Origin: Saonia flava
Lineage (GTDB): Bacteria > Bacteroidota > Bacteroidia > Flavobacteriales > Flavobacteriaceae
Assembly (NCBI RefSeq): GCF_011927795.1
Contig: NZ_JAATJJ010000001.1
Span: 620,001 to 684,000, forward strand
Direction: 5' to 3'
Length of the DNA stretch: 64,000 bases
This document shows, one piece after another, positions 1 through 7,288 of the stretch. Under the pieces are notes generated by a model that saw nothing but the letters and a program-made list of their open reading frames with translations, did no database searches and had not been told where the DNA came from. The translations under genes and the position numbers were made by a program. Each line of letters begins with the position of its first letter. Within the stretch, counting starts at the first letter, position 1.

Positions 1-1
1 G

Positions 2-346
2 GCAAAGCAAAATACACCTAAGGGTAAGGTAATTGGTTGCTTTGACTACTTAGTGGAATGGCTTACTGAAGTTCATTTTAGAGGCTGTGGTTGGCAGAAT
101 ATTATTGTTGACTTGCCTGAAGGACAGCAGAAAATAAAAGATCAAGCTATTTATCATAAAAATGAACTCCGCAGCTGGATACATGACCTTTTAGCTCAAG
201 AAAATCAATATTCACAAGAACAAGCGCAGCAGTTGGGTGATGAGGTTTTAATATTAATTGAAGGAGCCATAATACTTTCGCAAATACAAAAAAATTCTTG
301 GCCTATTGAAACAGCCAAAAGATCATGCGTAAAGTTGTTATCATAA
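2..346 (+). CDS. TetR/AcrR family regulator, C-terminal part (cut by window edge)
   Basis: The reading frame is open from base 2, so this is the 3' end of a gene that starts outside the window; an internal GTG at 53 is not the real start. The visible 114 residues match the ligand-binding C-terminal domain of TetR repressors: an FRGCGW-type segment, then a helix of the AxxHKxxLRxWI kind, then LxxLIEGAIxLSQI and a final A-K-R-S-C-xKLL helix. The DNA-binding N-terminus is not visible. A perfect palindrome lies just after the stop and before the next gene, which suggests it represses the downstream enzyme run. The family call is confident; the ligand is unknown. Confidence 0.85.
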   Translation, partial: AKQNTPKGKVIGCFDYLVEWLTEVHFRGCGWQNIIVDLPEGQQKIKDQAIYHKNELRSWIHDLLAQENQYSQEQAQQLGDEVLILIEGAIILSQIQKNSWPIETAKRSCVKLLS

Positions 347-371
347 TACGACTAAAATTTTGATTAATAAA

Positions 372-387
372 TACAGACTTGTCTGTA
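372..387. promoter_or_regulatory. Palindromic operator, probably for the adjacent TetR repressor
   Basis: TACAGACTTGTCTGTA is a perfect 7+7 inverted repeat around TT. It lies 26 bases after the tetR stop and ends 15 bases before the ATG of the DUF1348 gene. TetR dimers commonly bind such short palindromes containing GAC/GTC. Binding by the neighbouring TetR is inferred from proximity. Confidence 0.7.
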
Positions 388-402
388 CTAAAATTAATAG
401 AA

Positions 403-810
403 ATGAAAAATTTAACACCTCCATTTACAAAGGAAACGGCTAAAGCTAAGGTACAACTAGCAGAAGATGCTTGGAATAGTAAGAATCCTGAAAAGGTATT
501 CCTAGCTTATTCGAAAGATTCGCAATGGCGTAACAGAGATGAGTTTTTTATCGGTAGAGATTCCATTGTAAAATTCTTAACTAAAAAATGGGATAAAGAA
601 CAACAATATAAACTAAAAAAACATTTATGGTCATTTACTGATAATAAAATATCAGTTCGATTCGAATATGAATGGTTAGATGAGACTACGCAACAGTGGT
701 ATAGAACACATGGAAATGAACATTGGCAGTTTAATAAAGACGGCCTAATGGAAGTGCGCGATATGAGTGCCAATGACATAAAGATTACTGCTGCAGAGCG
801 AAAATTGTAA
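403..810 (+). CDS. DUF1348 / NTF2-like (SnoaL-fold) protein
   Basis: 135 residues from ATG 403. A longer frame from a TTG at 379 would begin inside the operator palindrome, so the ATG is preferred. The features are those of DUF1348: PPFTxETAxAKVQxAEDAWNS, then SQWRNRDEFFxGR, the FxxxKWxxE block, and a C-terminal HGNEHWQFxxxGLMxxRxxSAND segment. The family has the NTF2-like cone fold and no established reaction; it is often found with detoxification enzymes under TetR control. It is the first gene downstream of the palindromic operator, so it is the most likely repressor target. Confidence 0.85.
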   Translation: MKNLTPPFTKETAKAKVQLAEDAWNSKNPEKVFLAYSKDSQWRNRDEFFIGRDSIVKFLTKKWDKEQQYKLKKHLWSFTDNKISVRFEYEWLDETTQQWYRTHGNEHWQFNKDGLMEVRDMSANDIKITAAERKL

Positions 811-841
811 ACACATTATTAATCTTTAAATATTTTAAATT

Positions 842-1576
842 ATGAGAACACAAATTTCAAAACTATTGCTTACACTAATTGTAACAATAACAACGAGTAC
901 AAGTGTACTTGCACAATTACCAGATCCAGGGTTTACAATCGATGGAACAACTGCAATTGTGATTACCGATCCGCAAAACGATTTCTTAAGTCCCAAAGGT
1001 GTGACTTGGGGAGTTATAGGAGAAAGTGTGACAAAAAATAATACTGTTGAAAACTTAGAAACACTTTTTAAACTAGCCGAGGCGAATAATATTAAGGTGT
1101 TTATCTCTCCTCATTATTATTATAAACATGATCATAGGTGGAAATTTGAAGGGGCTTTAGAAAAATTAATGCACGACATAAGTATGTTTGATAGAGATGA
1201 TCAAATATCTGCAAAAGGATTTGAAGGTTCTGGAGCAGATTTTCTAGACCAGTATAAGAAATATATCAATAAAAATTTCGTAACTGTTGTTGGTCCACAC
1301 AAAGTATTTGGTCCTGAGCAAAATGATTTGAGCTTACAATTAAGAAAGCAAAAAATCGACAAAGTAATCCTTGCCGGAATGTCTGGCAACTTATGTGTTG
1401 AATCTCATCTGCGAGAATTATTGGAAAATGGATTTGAAGTAGCAGTAGTGGGAGACGCAACAGCATCAGCTATAGTTCCCGGATATGATGGAAACGCAGC
1501 AGCACAAACTAACTATCGCTTTTTATCCAGTCATGTGTACACAACACAAGAACTTAAAAAAGAACTCAATAAATAA
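842..1576 (+). CDS. Secreted isochorismatase-family cysteine hydrolase
   Basis: 244 residues with an N-terminal signal peptide (hydrophobic residues about 7-24, ending SVLAQ). The isochorismatase-like fold is shown by VITDPQNDF (catalytic Asp), a central Lys region near GPHKVFG, and the nucleophile motif ILAGMSGNLCVESHLREL (catalytic Cys), followed by VVGDATAS. Family members hydrolyse amides or related bonds; the substrate cannot be told. The signal peptide is unusual because most homologues are cytoplasmic. It lies 31 bases after the DUF1348 gene and 8 bases before the alpha/beta hydrolase, so cotranscription is likely. Confidence 0.85.
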   Translation: MRTQISKLLLTLIVTITTSTSVLAQLPDPGFTIDGTTAIVITDPQNDFLSPKGVTWGVIGESVTKNNTVENLETLFKLAEANNIKVFISPHYYYKHDHRWKFEGALEKLMHDISMFDRDDQISAKGFEGSGADFLDQYKKYINKNFVTVVGPHKVFGPEQNDLSLQLRKQKIDKVILAGMSGNLCVESHLRELLENGFEVAVVGDATASAIVPGYDGNAAAQTNYRFLSSHVYTTQELKKELNK

Positions 1577-1584
1577 GTATAAAA

Positions 1585-2568
1585 ATGAAAACAATTATCA
1601 AATCAGCATCAACATTAGTAATTATTACGATACTGTTTCTAGGGTTTATTTCCTTTAAGAGTAATCCAGTTACTAAGAATGTATTGAAAACGGAGCTTAA
1701 CACTACCAAAACCTTTCATAAAACATTGAAGGTCAATGGATTAAATATTTTCTATCGGGAGGCAGGTGATGTGAGTAAACCAACCATCCTTTTATTACAT
1801 GGTTATCCTACTTCGTCACATATGTTTCGCAAATTAATTACAGACCTATCTGTACGTTATCATGTGTTAGCACCTGATTATCCCGGATTTGGAAGAAGTG
1901 ATCAACCAAAAATGAAAGATTTTGAATACACCTTCGATAATATGGCAACAATCATAGAAGGATTTCTAAAAGAACTAAAATTAGATCGCTACAGTATTTA
2001 CCTAATGGATTATGGAGCACCTATAGGTTATAGAATTGCAGCTAAATATCCTGAAAAAGTGGATGCATTGATCGTTCAAAACGGAAATGCATACGACGAA
2101 GGTCTGCGTGATTTCTGGAAGCCAATAAAAAAATATTGGAAAAACAATACGGTAGAGAACGGAAAAGCCCTAGAGGTTTTCCATTCCCCGGCAGGTTTAA
2201 AATGGCAATATATGCATGGTGTACAGGATACTTTAATGATCAGTCCCGATAACTGGCATATTGACCTCCAGCATTTAACACGCGAAGAAAATAATGAAAT
2301 TCAATTGGCCATGTTTTACAGCTACAGAACCAATGTACCCTTGTATCCTAAATGGCAAGCATATTTCAGAGAGTACCAACCACCAACATTGATCGTGTGG
2401 GGCAAGAATGATTATATCTTTCCGGCGGAAGGGGCTTATCCCTATAAAAGAGATTTAAAAAACCTGGATTTTCATTTGTTAAATACAGGGCATTTTGCCC
2501 TAGAAGAAAAAGGTGATGAAATCGCTAAGTACATTCTTAATTTTTTAGAAAAAAACAATATTAAATAA
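1585..2568 (+). CDS. Exported alpha/beta hydrolase (epoxide hydrolase / dehalogenase-like)
   Basis: 327 residues. An N-terminal hydrophobic segment (about residues 7-25) suggests export or membrane anchoring. The core has LLLHGYPTSSHMFR (oxyanion region), DYPGFGRSD, and the nucleophile elbow LMDYGAPIGYRIA. The nucleophile position is Asp, as in haloalkane dehalogenases and epoxide hydrolases, not Ser. Late motifs are LIVWGKNDYIF and NTGHFALEE (catalytic His). The substrate is unknown. It is 8 bases downstream of the isochorismatase-like gene, so both are probably exported products of the same transcript. Confidence 0.85.
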   Translation: MKTIIKSASTLVIITILFLGFISFKSNPVTKNVLKTELNTTKTFHKTLKVNGLNIFYREAGDVSKPTILLLHGYPTSSHMFRKLITDLSVRYHVLAPDYPGFGRSDQPKMKDFEYTFDNMATIIEGFLKELKLDRYSIYLMDYGAPIGYRIAAKYPEKVDALIVQNGNAYDEGLRDFWKPIKKYWKNNTVENGKALEVFHSPAGLKWQYMHGVQDTLMISPDNWHIDLQHLTREENNEIQLAMFYSYRTNVPLYPKWQAYFREYQPPTLIVWGKNDYIFPAEGAYPYKRDLKNLDFHLLNTGHFALEEKGDEIAKYILNFLEKNNIK

Positions 2569-3006
2569 CACCTAAAACAATTATCATATAATCTATTAAC
2601 AAACAACACAGTGCAAAACTCCTTGACGATACAAGCAATCAAAATGACAAAACACAAATGAGGGTGGCTTGGAGAAACAGACGGCGATACACAATGGGTT
2701 ATTGGGAATCTGCTGTACATTCAAAATAATGGTATAATCAATCAACATAAATGGGAACCTGTCAAAGAGGATATCGATTTGGCAGGTTCCAATTATCAAA
2801 TGAAACCTATGCGATGTGGTTAGTACAGTCTAGTAAAATCTATATTGATTTGTAAAATGACGTATTAACGCTATAATGATATAAGGCCTTGAATAGAAGT
2901 TGCTTCTTTAAAGGATACTTAAAACACAACCAATGAAAGTAAAAAGAGCATTAGAAGAACAATGTCATGTATTATCTAAAGAATTTAAAAATAAAATAAA
3001 GTAGAT
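2569..3006. other. 438-bp gap with possible gene remnants
   Basis: No confident gene is present. One plus-strand frame, 2662-2823, gives 53 protein-like residues (GETDGDTQWVIGNLLY..., ending QMKPMRCG) but follows an in-frame stop at 2659 and has no usable start, so it looks like a decayed gene fragment. A 23-codon ORF with a normal ATG (2933-3004) lies 2 bases before the next gene and starts MKVKRALEEQCHVLSKEF; it could be a remnant or a leader peptide. I do not recognise either sequence. Confidence 0.4.
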
Positions 3007-3648
3007 ATGGACACTAATAATTTTAAATACACCAGTGATATTGCGTTCACTCGGGCTGTAAAATCTTTACAAGAGCAATATGGGTCACGTCAAGGATATT
3101 CACAAATGGAACGATCAGGCGGTTGGCAAAATGAAGTAACACCAGCCTTAGTAGATTTCTTGAGTAAAATGGATTCATTTTATTTTGGCACATCAAATTC
3201 GAATGGACAACCTTATATTCAACATCGTGGTGGACCAAAAGGATTTATAGAAAAACTGAACAGTAAGCAATTGGCCTTTGTCGACTATCGAGGAAATAAA
3301 CAATTCATTTCATCAGGTAATTTGAGTGAAAACAACAAGGCTTTTATCTTTTTAATGGATTATCCTAATCGTACACGCATTAAAATTTGGGGAACGGCAA
3401 AAGTGGAATATGATGATAAAGAGTTAATAACTTCATTAGGTGATCCAAATTATAAGGCACACCTAGAAAGAGCAATTATATTTACAGTTGAAGCCTGGGA
3501 TGTAAATTGTCCGCAGCATATCAAACCACGTTTTACCGAAGAAGCTATCGAAAAAATGACCAAGCCTTTACATGAGAGAATTAAAGAACTGGAAAGGAAG
3601 TTACTCACAACTACTCAATCAAAAAAAAGAAATCATGAAGAAAAATAA
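3007..3648 (+). CDS. Pyridoxamine 5'-phosphate oxidase-like flavin-binding protein
   Basis: 213 residues of the FMN-binding split-barrel family (COG3576-like). Visible features are the N-terminal SLQEQYGSRxGYxxME segment, FLSKMDSFYFGTSNSNGQPYIQHRGGPKGF, FVDYRGNKQFISSGNL, and FLMDYPNRTRIKIWGTAKV. These are the conserved strands that contact flavin in this family. The C-terminus is Lys-rich and helical. The family probably binds FMN and may reduce small molecules, but no reaction is established. The gene overlaps the next one (phzF-like) by 14 bases, so the two are translationally coupled. Confidence 0.85.
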   Translation: MDTNNFKYTSDIAFTRAVKSLQEQYGSRQGYSQMERSGGWQNEVTPALVDFLSKMDSFYFGTSNSNGQPYIQHRGGPKGFIEKLNSKQLAFVDYRGNKQFISSGNLSENNKAFIFLMDYPNRTRIKIWGTAKVEYDDKELITSLGDPNYKAHLERAIIFTVEAWDVNCPQHIKPRFTEEAIEKMTKPLHERIKELERKLLTTTQSKKRNHEEK

Positions 3649-4513
3649 AGTTAAAGTACAAATCCTTAACGCATTTGTTGATAACGACAAGGGAGGTAAT
3701 CCTGCAGGTGTTGTATTAGATGCAGATCATTTATCTAATAAGGATAAGTTAGAAATTGCCAGAAAAGTTGGCTTATCAGAAACAGCGTTTGTGTCCACTT
3801 CTAAAAGTGCTGACTTCAAATTAGATTTTTTTACCCCAACTAAACAAATTGCACATTGTGGTCATGCTACTGTTGCTACTTTTTCATACTTAAGACAATT
3901 AGGATCAGTGAGAGCCATAAAATCTTCAAAAGAAACTATTGATGGAAGAAGAGAAATTAATTTTGATGGTGATTTGGCATTTATGCAACAAACGGCACCA
4001 AAATATAAAAATGTTTCTGACCAAAAAGATTTAGTACTTGAATCACTTAAAATTAAAAATTCAGATTTAGTACCAAATACCTCTATAGAAATAGTAAATA
4101 CTGGCAACTCATTTATTATAGTTCCCGTTAAGGATGCTGAAGTATTAAAAAATATTACTCCCGAATTTGACTTAATAAATAAAATTAGTGAAGAATTTGA
4201 TTTAATTGGTTTTTATGTATTTACGAATAATACTGAAAATCTTAAAAGAGATGCAAGCGCAAGAATGTTTGGGCCAAGATATGGTATAATAGAAGAAGCC
4301 GGAACAGGTATGGCAGCCGGCCCCTTAGCATGCTATCTCTTTGATAAATTAGAAATAAATAAAGAACGGTTATTAATACAACAAGGAGAGTATATGGAAA
4401 CCCCGTCACCAAGTTTAATTATTGTGGATTTAAAAGTTGAAGATAATAGCATTATAAGTTTGATGGCAGGAGGAAAAGGAATTGTCAAATCTAATATGGA
4501 AATTGAATTATAA
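3635..4513 (+). CDS. PhzF-family isomerase
   Basis: 292 residues from ATG 3635, a normal length for the family. A longer frame from 3572 runs inside the upstream gene and is rejected. PhzF/DapF-like features are FVDNDKGGNPAGVVLDA, LSETAFV (Glu49 at the catalytic acid position), FTPTKQIAHCGHATVATF, and EEAGTGMAAGPLACYL near the C-terminus. The family has a diaminopimelate-epimerase-like fold and most members act on unknown substrates; nothing else here suggests phenazine synthesis. It overlaps the PNPOx-like gene, so the flavoprotein and the isomerase probably act in the same pathway. Confidence 0.88.
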   Translation: MKKNKVKVQILNAFVDNDKGGNPAGVVLDADHLSNKDKLEIARKVGLSETAFVSTSKSADFKLDFFTPTKQIAHCGHATVATFSYLRQLGSVRAIKSSKETIDGRREINFDGDLAFMQQTAPKYKNVSDQKDLVLESLKIKNSDLVPNTSIEIVNTGNSFIIVPVKDAEVLKNITPEFDLINKISEEFDLIGFYVFTNNTENLKRDASARMFGPRYGIIEEAGTGMAAGPLACYLFDKLEINKERLLIQQGEYMETPSPSLIIVDLKVEDNSIISLMAGGKGIVKSNMEIEL

Positions 4514-4557
4514 CTTCATTAAAATTACTATTTTAAATTTTAACAAAACTATATATC

Positions 4558-5664
4558 ATGAAAAATAGCAGAAATTTAAAAATTAATACTTATACGATTC
4601 TTGCCGTTTTTGCTTTAATTTCCATTGCAGTTAATGGTCAAATATCCAAACGCATTGATAGCTTAGCTTTAGAGTATGTATACAAAGGTTTCAACGGTAA
4701 TATTCTTTACTCAAAAAATGATTCAATTTTGTTTACCGGTAACTATGGCTATATAGACCTTGTTACCAAAAAACCGTTAAATGATAACTCATTATTTGAA
4801 TTAGCATCTGTTTCTAAGCAATTCACGGCTTTAGCCATTGTTCAGTTGGCGGAAAAGGGTCTTTTGCAATATGAAACCAAAGTATATGAATTGATAGAGA
4901 GATTTCCATATAAGAATATCACAATAGAACATTTACTAAGACATCAATCAGGGCTTCCTGATTATCAAAAGCTTCTTTACGATAAGAAGATTTGGAACCG
5001 AAAGAAAATGGCTACAAATCGAGATGTGGTGAAGTTGTTAACCCAGTTGAAGCCAGATTTGGTTTTTGACCCTGGTAGTAAATATGATTATGACAACACA
5101 GGATATGTCCTACTCGCAATCATTATAGAGCAAGTAAGTGGTCAATCATACAGTAAGTATATTAAAGAGCACATTTTTATCCCTTCCGAAATGGTAAACT
5201 CGAAAACTTATTCGTTTACTGAAAGTCCAGAAGATTTTCAAAATGTAGCCAAGGGACACACCTATAATAAACGAACTAAAAAATACCAAAAGGTAGAAAA
5301 AGATAAAAACCATAAACATATTCATTGGATGAACGGAATTGTTGGAGACAGAGGAATTTATGCTTCAATTATTGATCTTGAGAAATGGAAACAAGCATTA
5401 AAAAATAATGTCTTAATCACTAAAGACGGTTGGAAGAAAATGACTTCTATTGATAGTGTATCTACAAAGTACGGTTACGGTTTTGCCATCTACAATACGA
5501 AAAGTAAAGGCAAATGGATATATCATAATGGTAGTTGGTCGGGCTATAAAACTTCCGCCATTTATTTACCCGACAGCAATGAATATTTGGTAATCTTAAG
5601 CAACAATAGGTATAAAGAAACCTACAAAAAATTTGAAGAAGATTTATATAAATTAATACAATAA
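4558..5664 (+). CDS. Exported serine hydrolase, class C beta-lactamase-like
   Basis: 368 residues with a signal peptide (about 12-27, ending VNGQ). The serine hydrolase signature is complete: SVSK (Ser84, Lys87) in FELASVSKQFTALAIVQL, LLRHQSGLPDYQ, the Y-D-N triad in KYDYDNTGYVL, and HNGSWSG near residue 325. This fold covers class C beta-lactamases, DD-peptidases and esterases. Without the usual lactamase context, a DD-peptidase or esterase is as likely as resistance. It is last in the same-strand enzyme run. Confidence 0.85.
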   Translation: MKNSRNLKINTYTILAVFALISIAVNGQISKRIDSLALEYVYKGFNGNILYSKNDSILFTGNYGYIDLVTKKPLNDNSLFELASVSKQFTALAIVQLAEKGLLQYETKVYELIERFPYKNITIEHLLRHQSGLPDYQKLLYDKKIWNRKKMATNRDVVKLLTQLKPDLVFDPGSKYDYDNTGYVLLAIIIEQVSGQSYSKYIKEHIFIPSEMVNSKTYSFTESPEDFQNVAKGHTYNKRTKKYQKVEKDKNHKHIHWMNGIVGDRGIYASIIDLEKWKQALKNNVLITKDGWKKMTSIDSVSTKYGYGFAIYNTKSKGKWIYHNGSWSGYKTSAIYLPDSNEYLVILSNNRYKETYKKFEEDLYKLIQ

Positions 5665-5666
5665 AT

Positions 5667-5746
5667 ATGAAAGTAGCAATTAATGGAATGGGACGCATTG
5701 GTAGAGCAGCCCTAAAAAAGTAATTTTAGAAACACCGAAACTGGAA
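5667..5746 (+). pseudogene. gapA: Decayed 5' fragment of glyceraldehyde-3-phosphate dehydrogenase gene
   Basis: An ATG two bases after the serine hydrolase stop encodes MKVAINGMGRIGRAALKK and then a stop. This is the NAD-binding start of bacterial GAPDH (the INGxGRIGR motif). In the next frame the sequence continues VILETPKLEL, which fits the usual continuation of that N-terminus, so a frameshift lies in the run of A at 5714-5719. Similarity ends where a 22-bp inverted repeat begins. The rest of the gene is absent. A functional gapA is presumably elsewhere in the genome. Confidence 0.75.
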
Positions 5747-5814
5747 TTGCGCCCTGTTTCGATTTTATCCAACGCTTACCTATCTGGACACTATAAAATC
5801 GAAACAGGGCGCAA
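5747..5814. repeat. Perfect 22-bp inverted repeat with 24-base loop
   Basis: The arms 5747-5768 and 5793-5814 are exact reverse complements over 22 bases; the arm contains GCGCCCTGTTTCG. The loop is 5769-5792. No T-run follows on either strand, so it is not a typical intrinsic terminator. The arms are more GC-rich than their surroundings. It abuts the gapA fragment and lies 34 bases from the stop of the convergent orphan gene. It could be a recombination-junction element or a 3'-end stabilising hairpin. Confidence 0.85.
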
Positions 5815-5848
5815 GGTAAGTTATGGTAAGATTTGTTTTAAATATCCA

Positions 5849-6817
5849 TTACAAATCGTTTTTATTGACCTTGGCCACACTCGTTAATCCTTCCATAATT
5901 TTAGGCAGCCCTAAAGAAGAGGTCGCGATTAAATTCTTTAAACTTTCTTTTCCTATTTTTTCTTCTATTTCAGCATTTGAATAAAACTCGAATAGATTTT
6001 CCATTTTTCTGAACTTATCAAACTCGGGCTCATTTGGTAATTTATCTTTCATCCTCTTCACCCAATCTTTCATAGCCTTTCTTAATCTATTTCTAGATTG
6101 ATCATCAAATACTATATAATACAAACTCTCTTCAAAACCGTCTCGTCTGTTTTGTTCTTCAAATTGATTTAAACCCTCATTGCGATGAATACTAACGGCA
6201 AACAACGAAGTGCTTAACTTAGAATAAAGCGATTTACCTCGACTATCTTTTCCTAAGTCAAACATTTCATCGTTGTAATAAATGTTTAGCACAAATAGTG
6301 CAGATAGAATGTCCAAAAGATTTTTAATTGAAGCTTCCTTTACAAATTTCCCCCTATTATGCTTTATATTTTGATACGCAATGTTCCACCTAAATTGCAT
6401 TTTTCTATTTCTTTTATTAAGTGTTTTGGAAAATGGCCTCAATTTTGTTTCTGAAACGTGAAGATTTGGAGAGTTTATCATTAATAGCTTTTTGTTAAGT
6501 TTCCATTTTTTATCGAGATACTTCAGAGCATCATCATATCTTAAGTTGTTAACTTCTTTACCCCCCTCGCGATAATAAAGTTCCTTTGAAATTGATTCAA
6601 TTTCAATAGCCGACCTCAAAATCAATTCAGAAATTTTATAAGAGTATGTATCCAATTGATTATCATCAATAAAAATGTTAAAAGATAATTGAGTAAATTC
6701 TTTTTCGAGGTTTTCATAGACCGGCCAATATAAATTTGGCTTTCCACTTTTTAAGGGAAACATGAGATTGTAATCTAGCTTTTTAACGTTGACCATTGTT
6801 AAAGGTTTTGTAAACAC
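5849..6817 (-). CDS. Hypothetical helical protein
   Basis: 322 residues, not confidently recognised. There is no signal peptide or membrane segment. It is mostly helical and charged, with segments such as ELILRSAIEIESISKELYY (about 65-85), a basic WNIAYQNIKHNRGKF region, and NLLDILSALFVLNIYY. These loosely resemble all-helical HEPN- or Abi-like proteins, but no exact HEPN R-x4-6-H motif could be assigned. The start may be ATG 6817 or the eighth residue Met. It is a lone gene between a gapA fragment and a tRNA-like fragment, which suggests an acquired cargo gene. Confidence 0.6.
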   Translation of the reverse strand: MFTKPLTMVNVKKLDYNLMFPLKSGKPNLYWPVYENLEKEFTQLSFNIFIDDNQLDTYSYKISELILRSAIEIESISKELYYREGGKEVNNLRYDDALKYLDKKWKLNKKLLMINSPNLHVSETKLRPFSKTLNKRNRKMQFRWNIAYQNIKHNRGKFVKEASIKNLLDILSALFVLNIYYNDEMFDLGKDSRGKSLYSKLSTSLFAVSIHRNEGLNQFEEQNRRDGFEESLYYIVFDDQSRNRLRKAMKDWVKRMKDKLPNEPEFDKFRKMENLFEFYSNAEIEEKIGKESLKNLIATSSLGLPKIMEGLTSVAKVNKNDL

Positions 6818-6975
6818 ATTTATACTTTACTATTTTACCAAAGGTAAAGCCTTGGGAATTGTCATAAAAATATCTATAATACATAGACCTAATTAAAGAA
6901 TTCTATGGCTTGCAAAGTTTAAAAGGTGGAAATAATACATAATAAGCAATTGATTTTTAATTGTTTACAAATAAA

Positions 6976-6998
6976 GTTCTTGTCCCTCATCCTCCGCA
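6976..6998 (+). other. tRNA-Ser-like 3' end fragment (possible att site)
   Basis: GTTCTTGTCCCTCATCCTCC plus GCA resembles the T-arm 3' side, acceptor strand (ATCCTCC), discriminator G and CA of a serine tRNA whose 5' end would be GGAGGAT. No 5' half, D-arm or anticodon arm is found upstream. A strong terminator follows seven bases later, as is usual behind tRNA genes. This is what is left when an element integrates into or deletes part of a tRNA gene. Confidence 0.45.
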
Positions 6999-7004
6999 AT
7001 ATGG

Positions 7005-7034
7005 AAACCCATAACGGAAGTTATGGGTTTTTTA
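7005..7034 (+). terminator. Intrinsic terminator behind the tRNA-like fragment
   Basis: An 11-bp perfect stem (AAACCCATAAC / GTTATGGGTTT) with a GGAA tetraloop is followed by six T. No complete plus-strand gene lies upstream of it, which supports loss of a tRNA gene here. The rest of the 6818-7288 gap is AT-rich; a weak promoter-like pair, TTG near 7227 and TACTTTAG near 7248, precedes the transporter gene. Confidence 0.85.
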
Positions 7035-7288
7035 TTAAAACTAAATTCAACTTTCTACTAATCCCGTGGGCATGAATCCTACCCTTCCCATTTTAGTTAA
7101 ATAATATTCTTAGCCAATACCAAATAGGTTTTATACTTTTTCAATGAAAACAATCTTTCACGAGAACATTTATACCATAAAACTAATACCATTAAGCATG
7201 TCGAGAATATTGATTTACTGGACTATTGTATAAAAAAAACTAATTACTTTAGACAACAAATTCCTTTTAAAATAAATCATTGACTTAA

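Noticed and set aside
5747-5814. Integron attC site or intrinsic terminator
   Set aside because: The arms are perfectly paired without the bulges and core GTT/AAC boxes of attC, no integron integrase is present, and there is no T-run.
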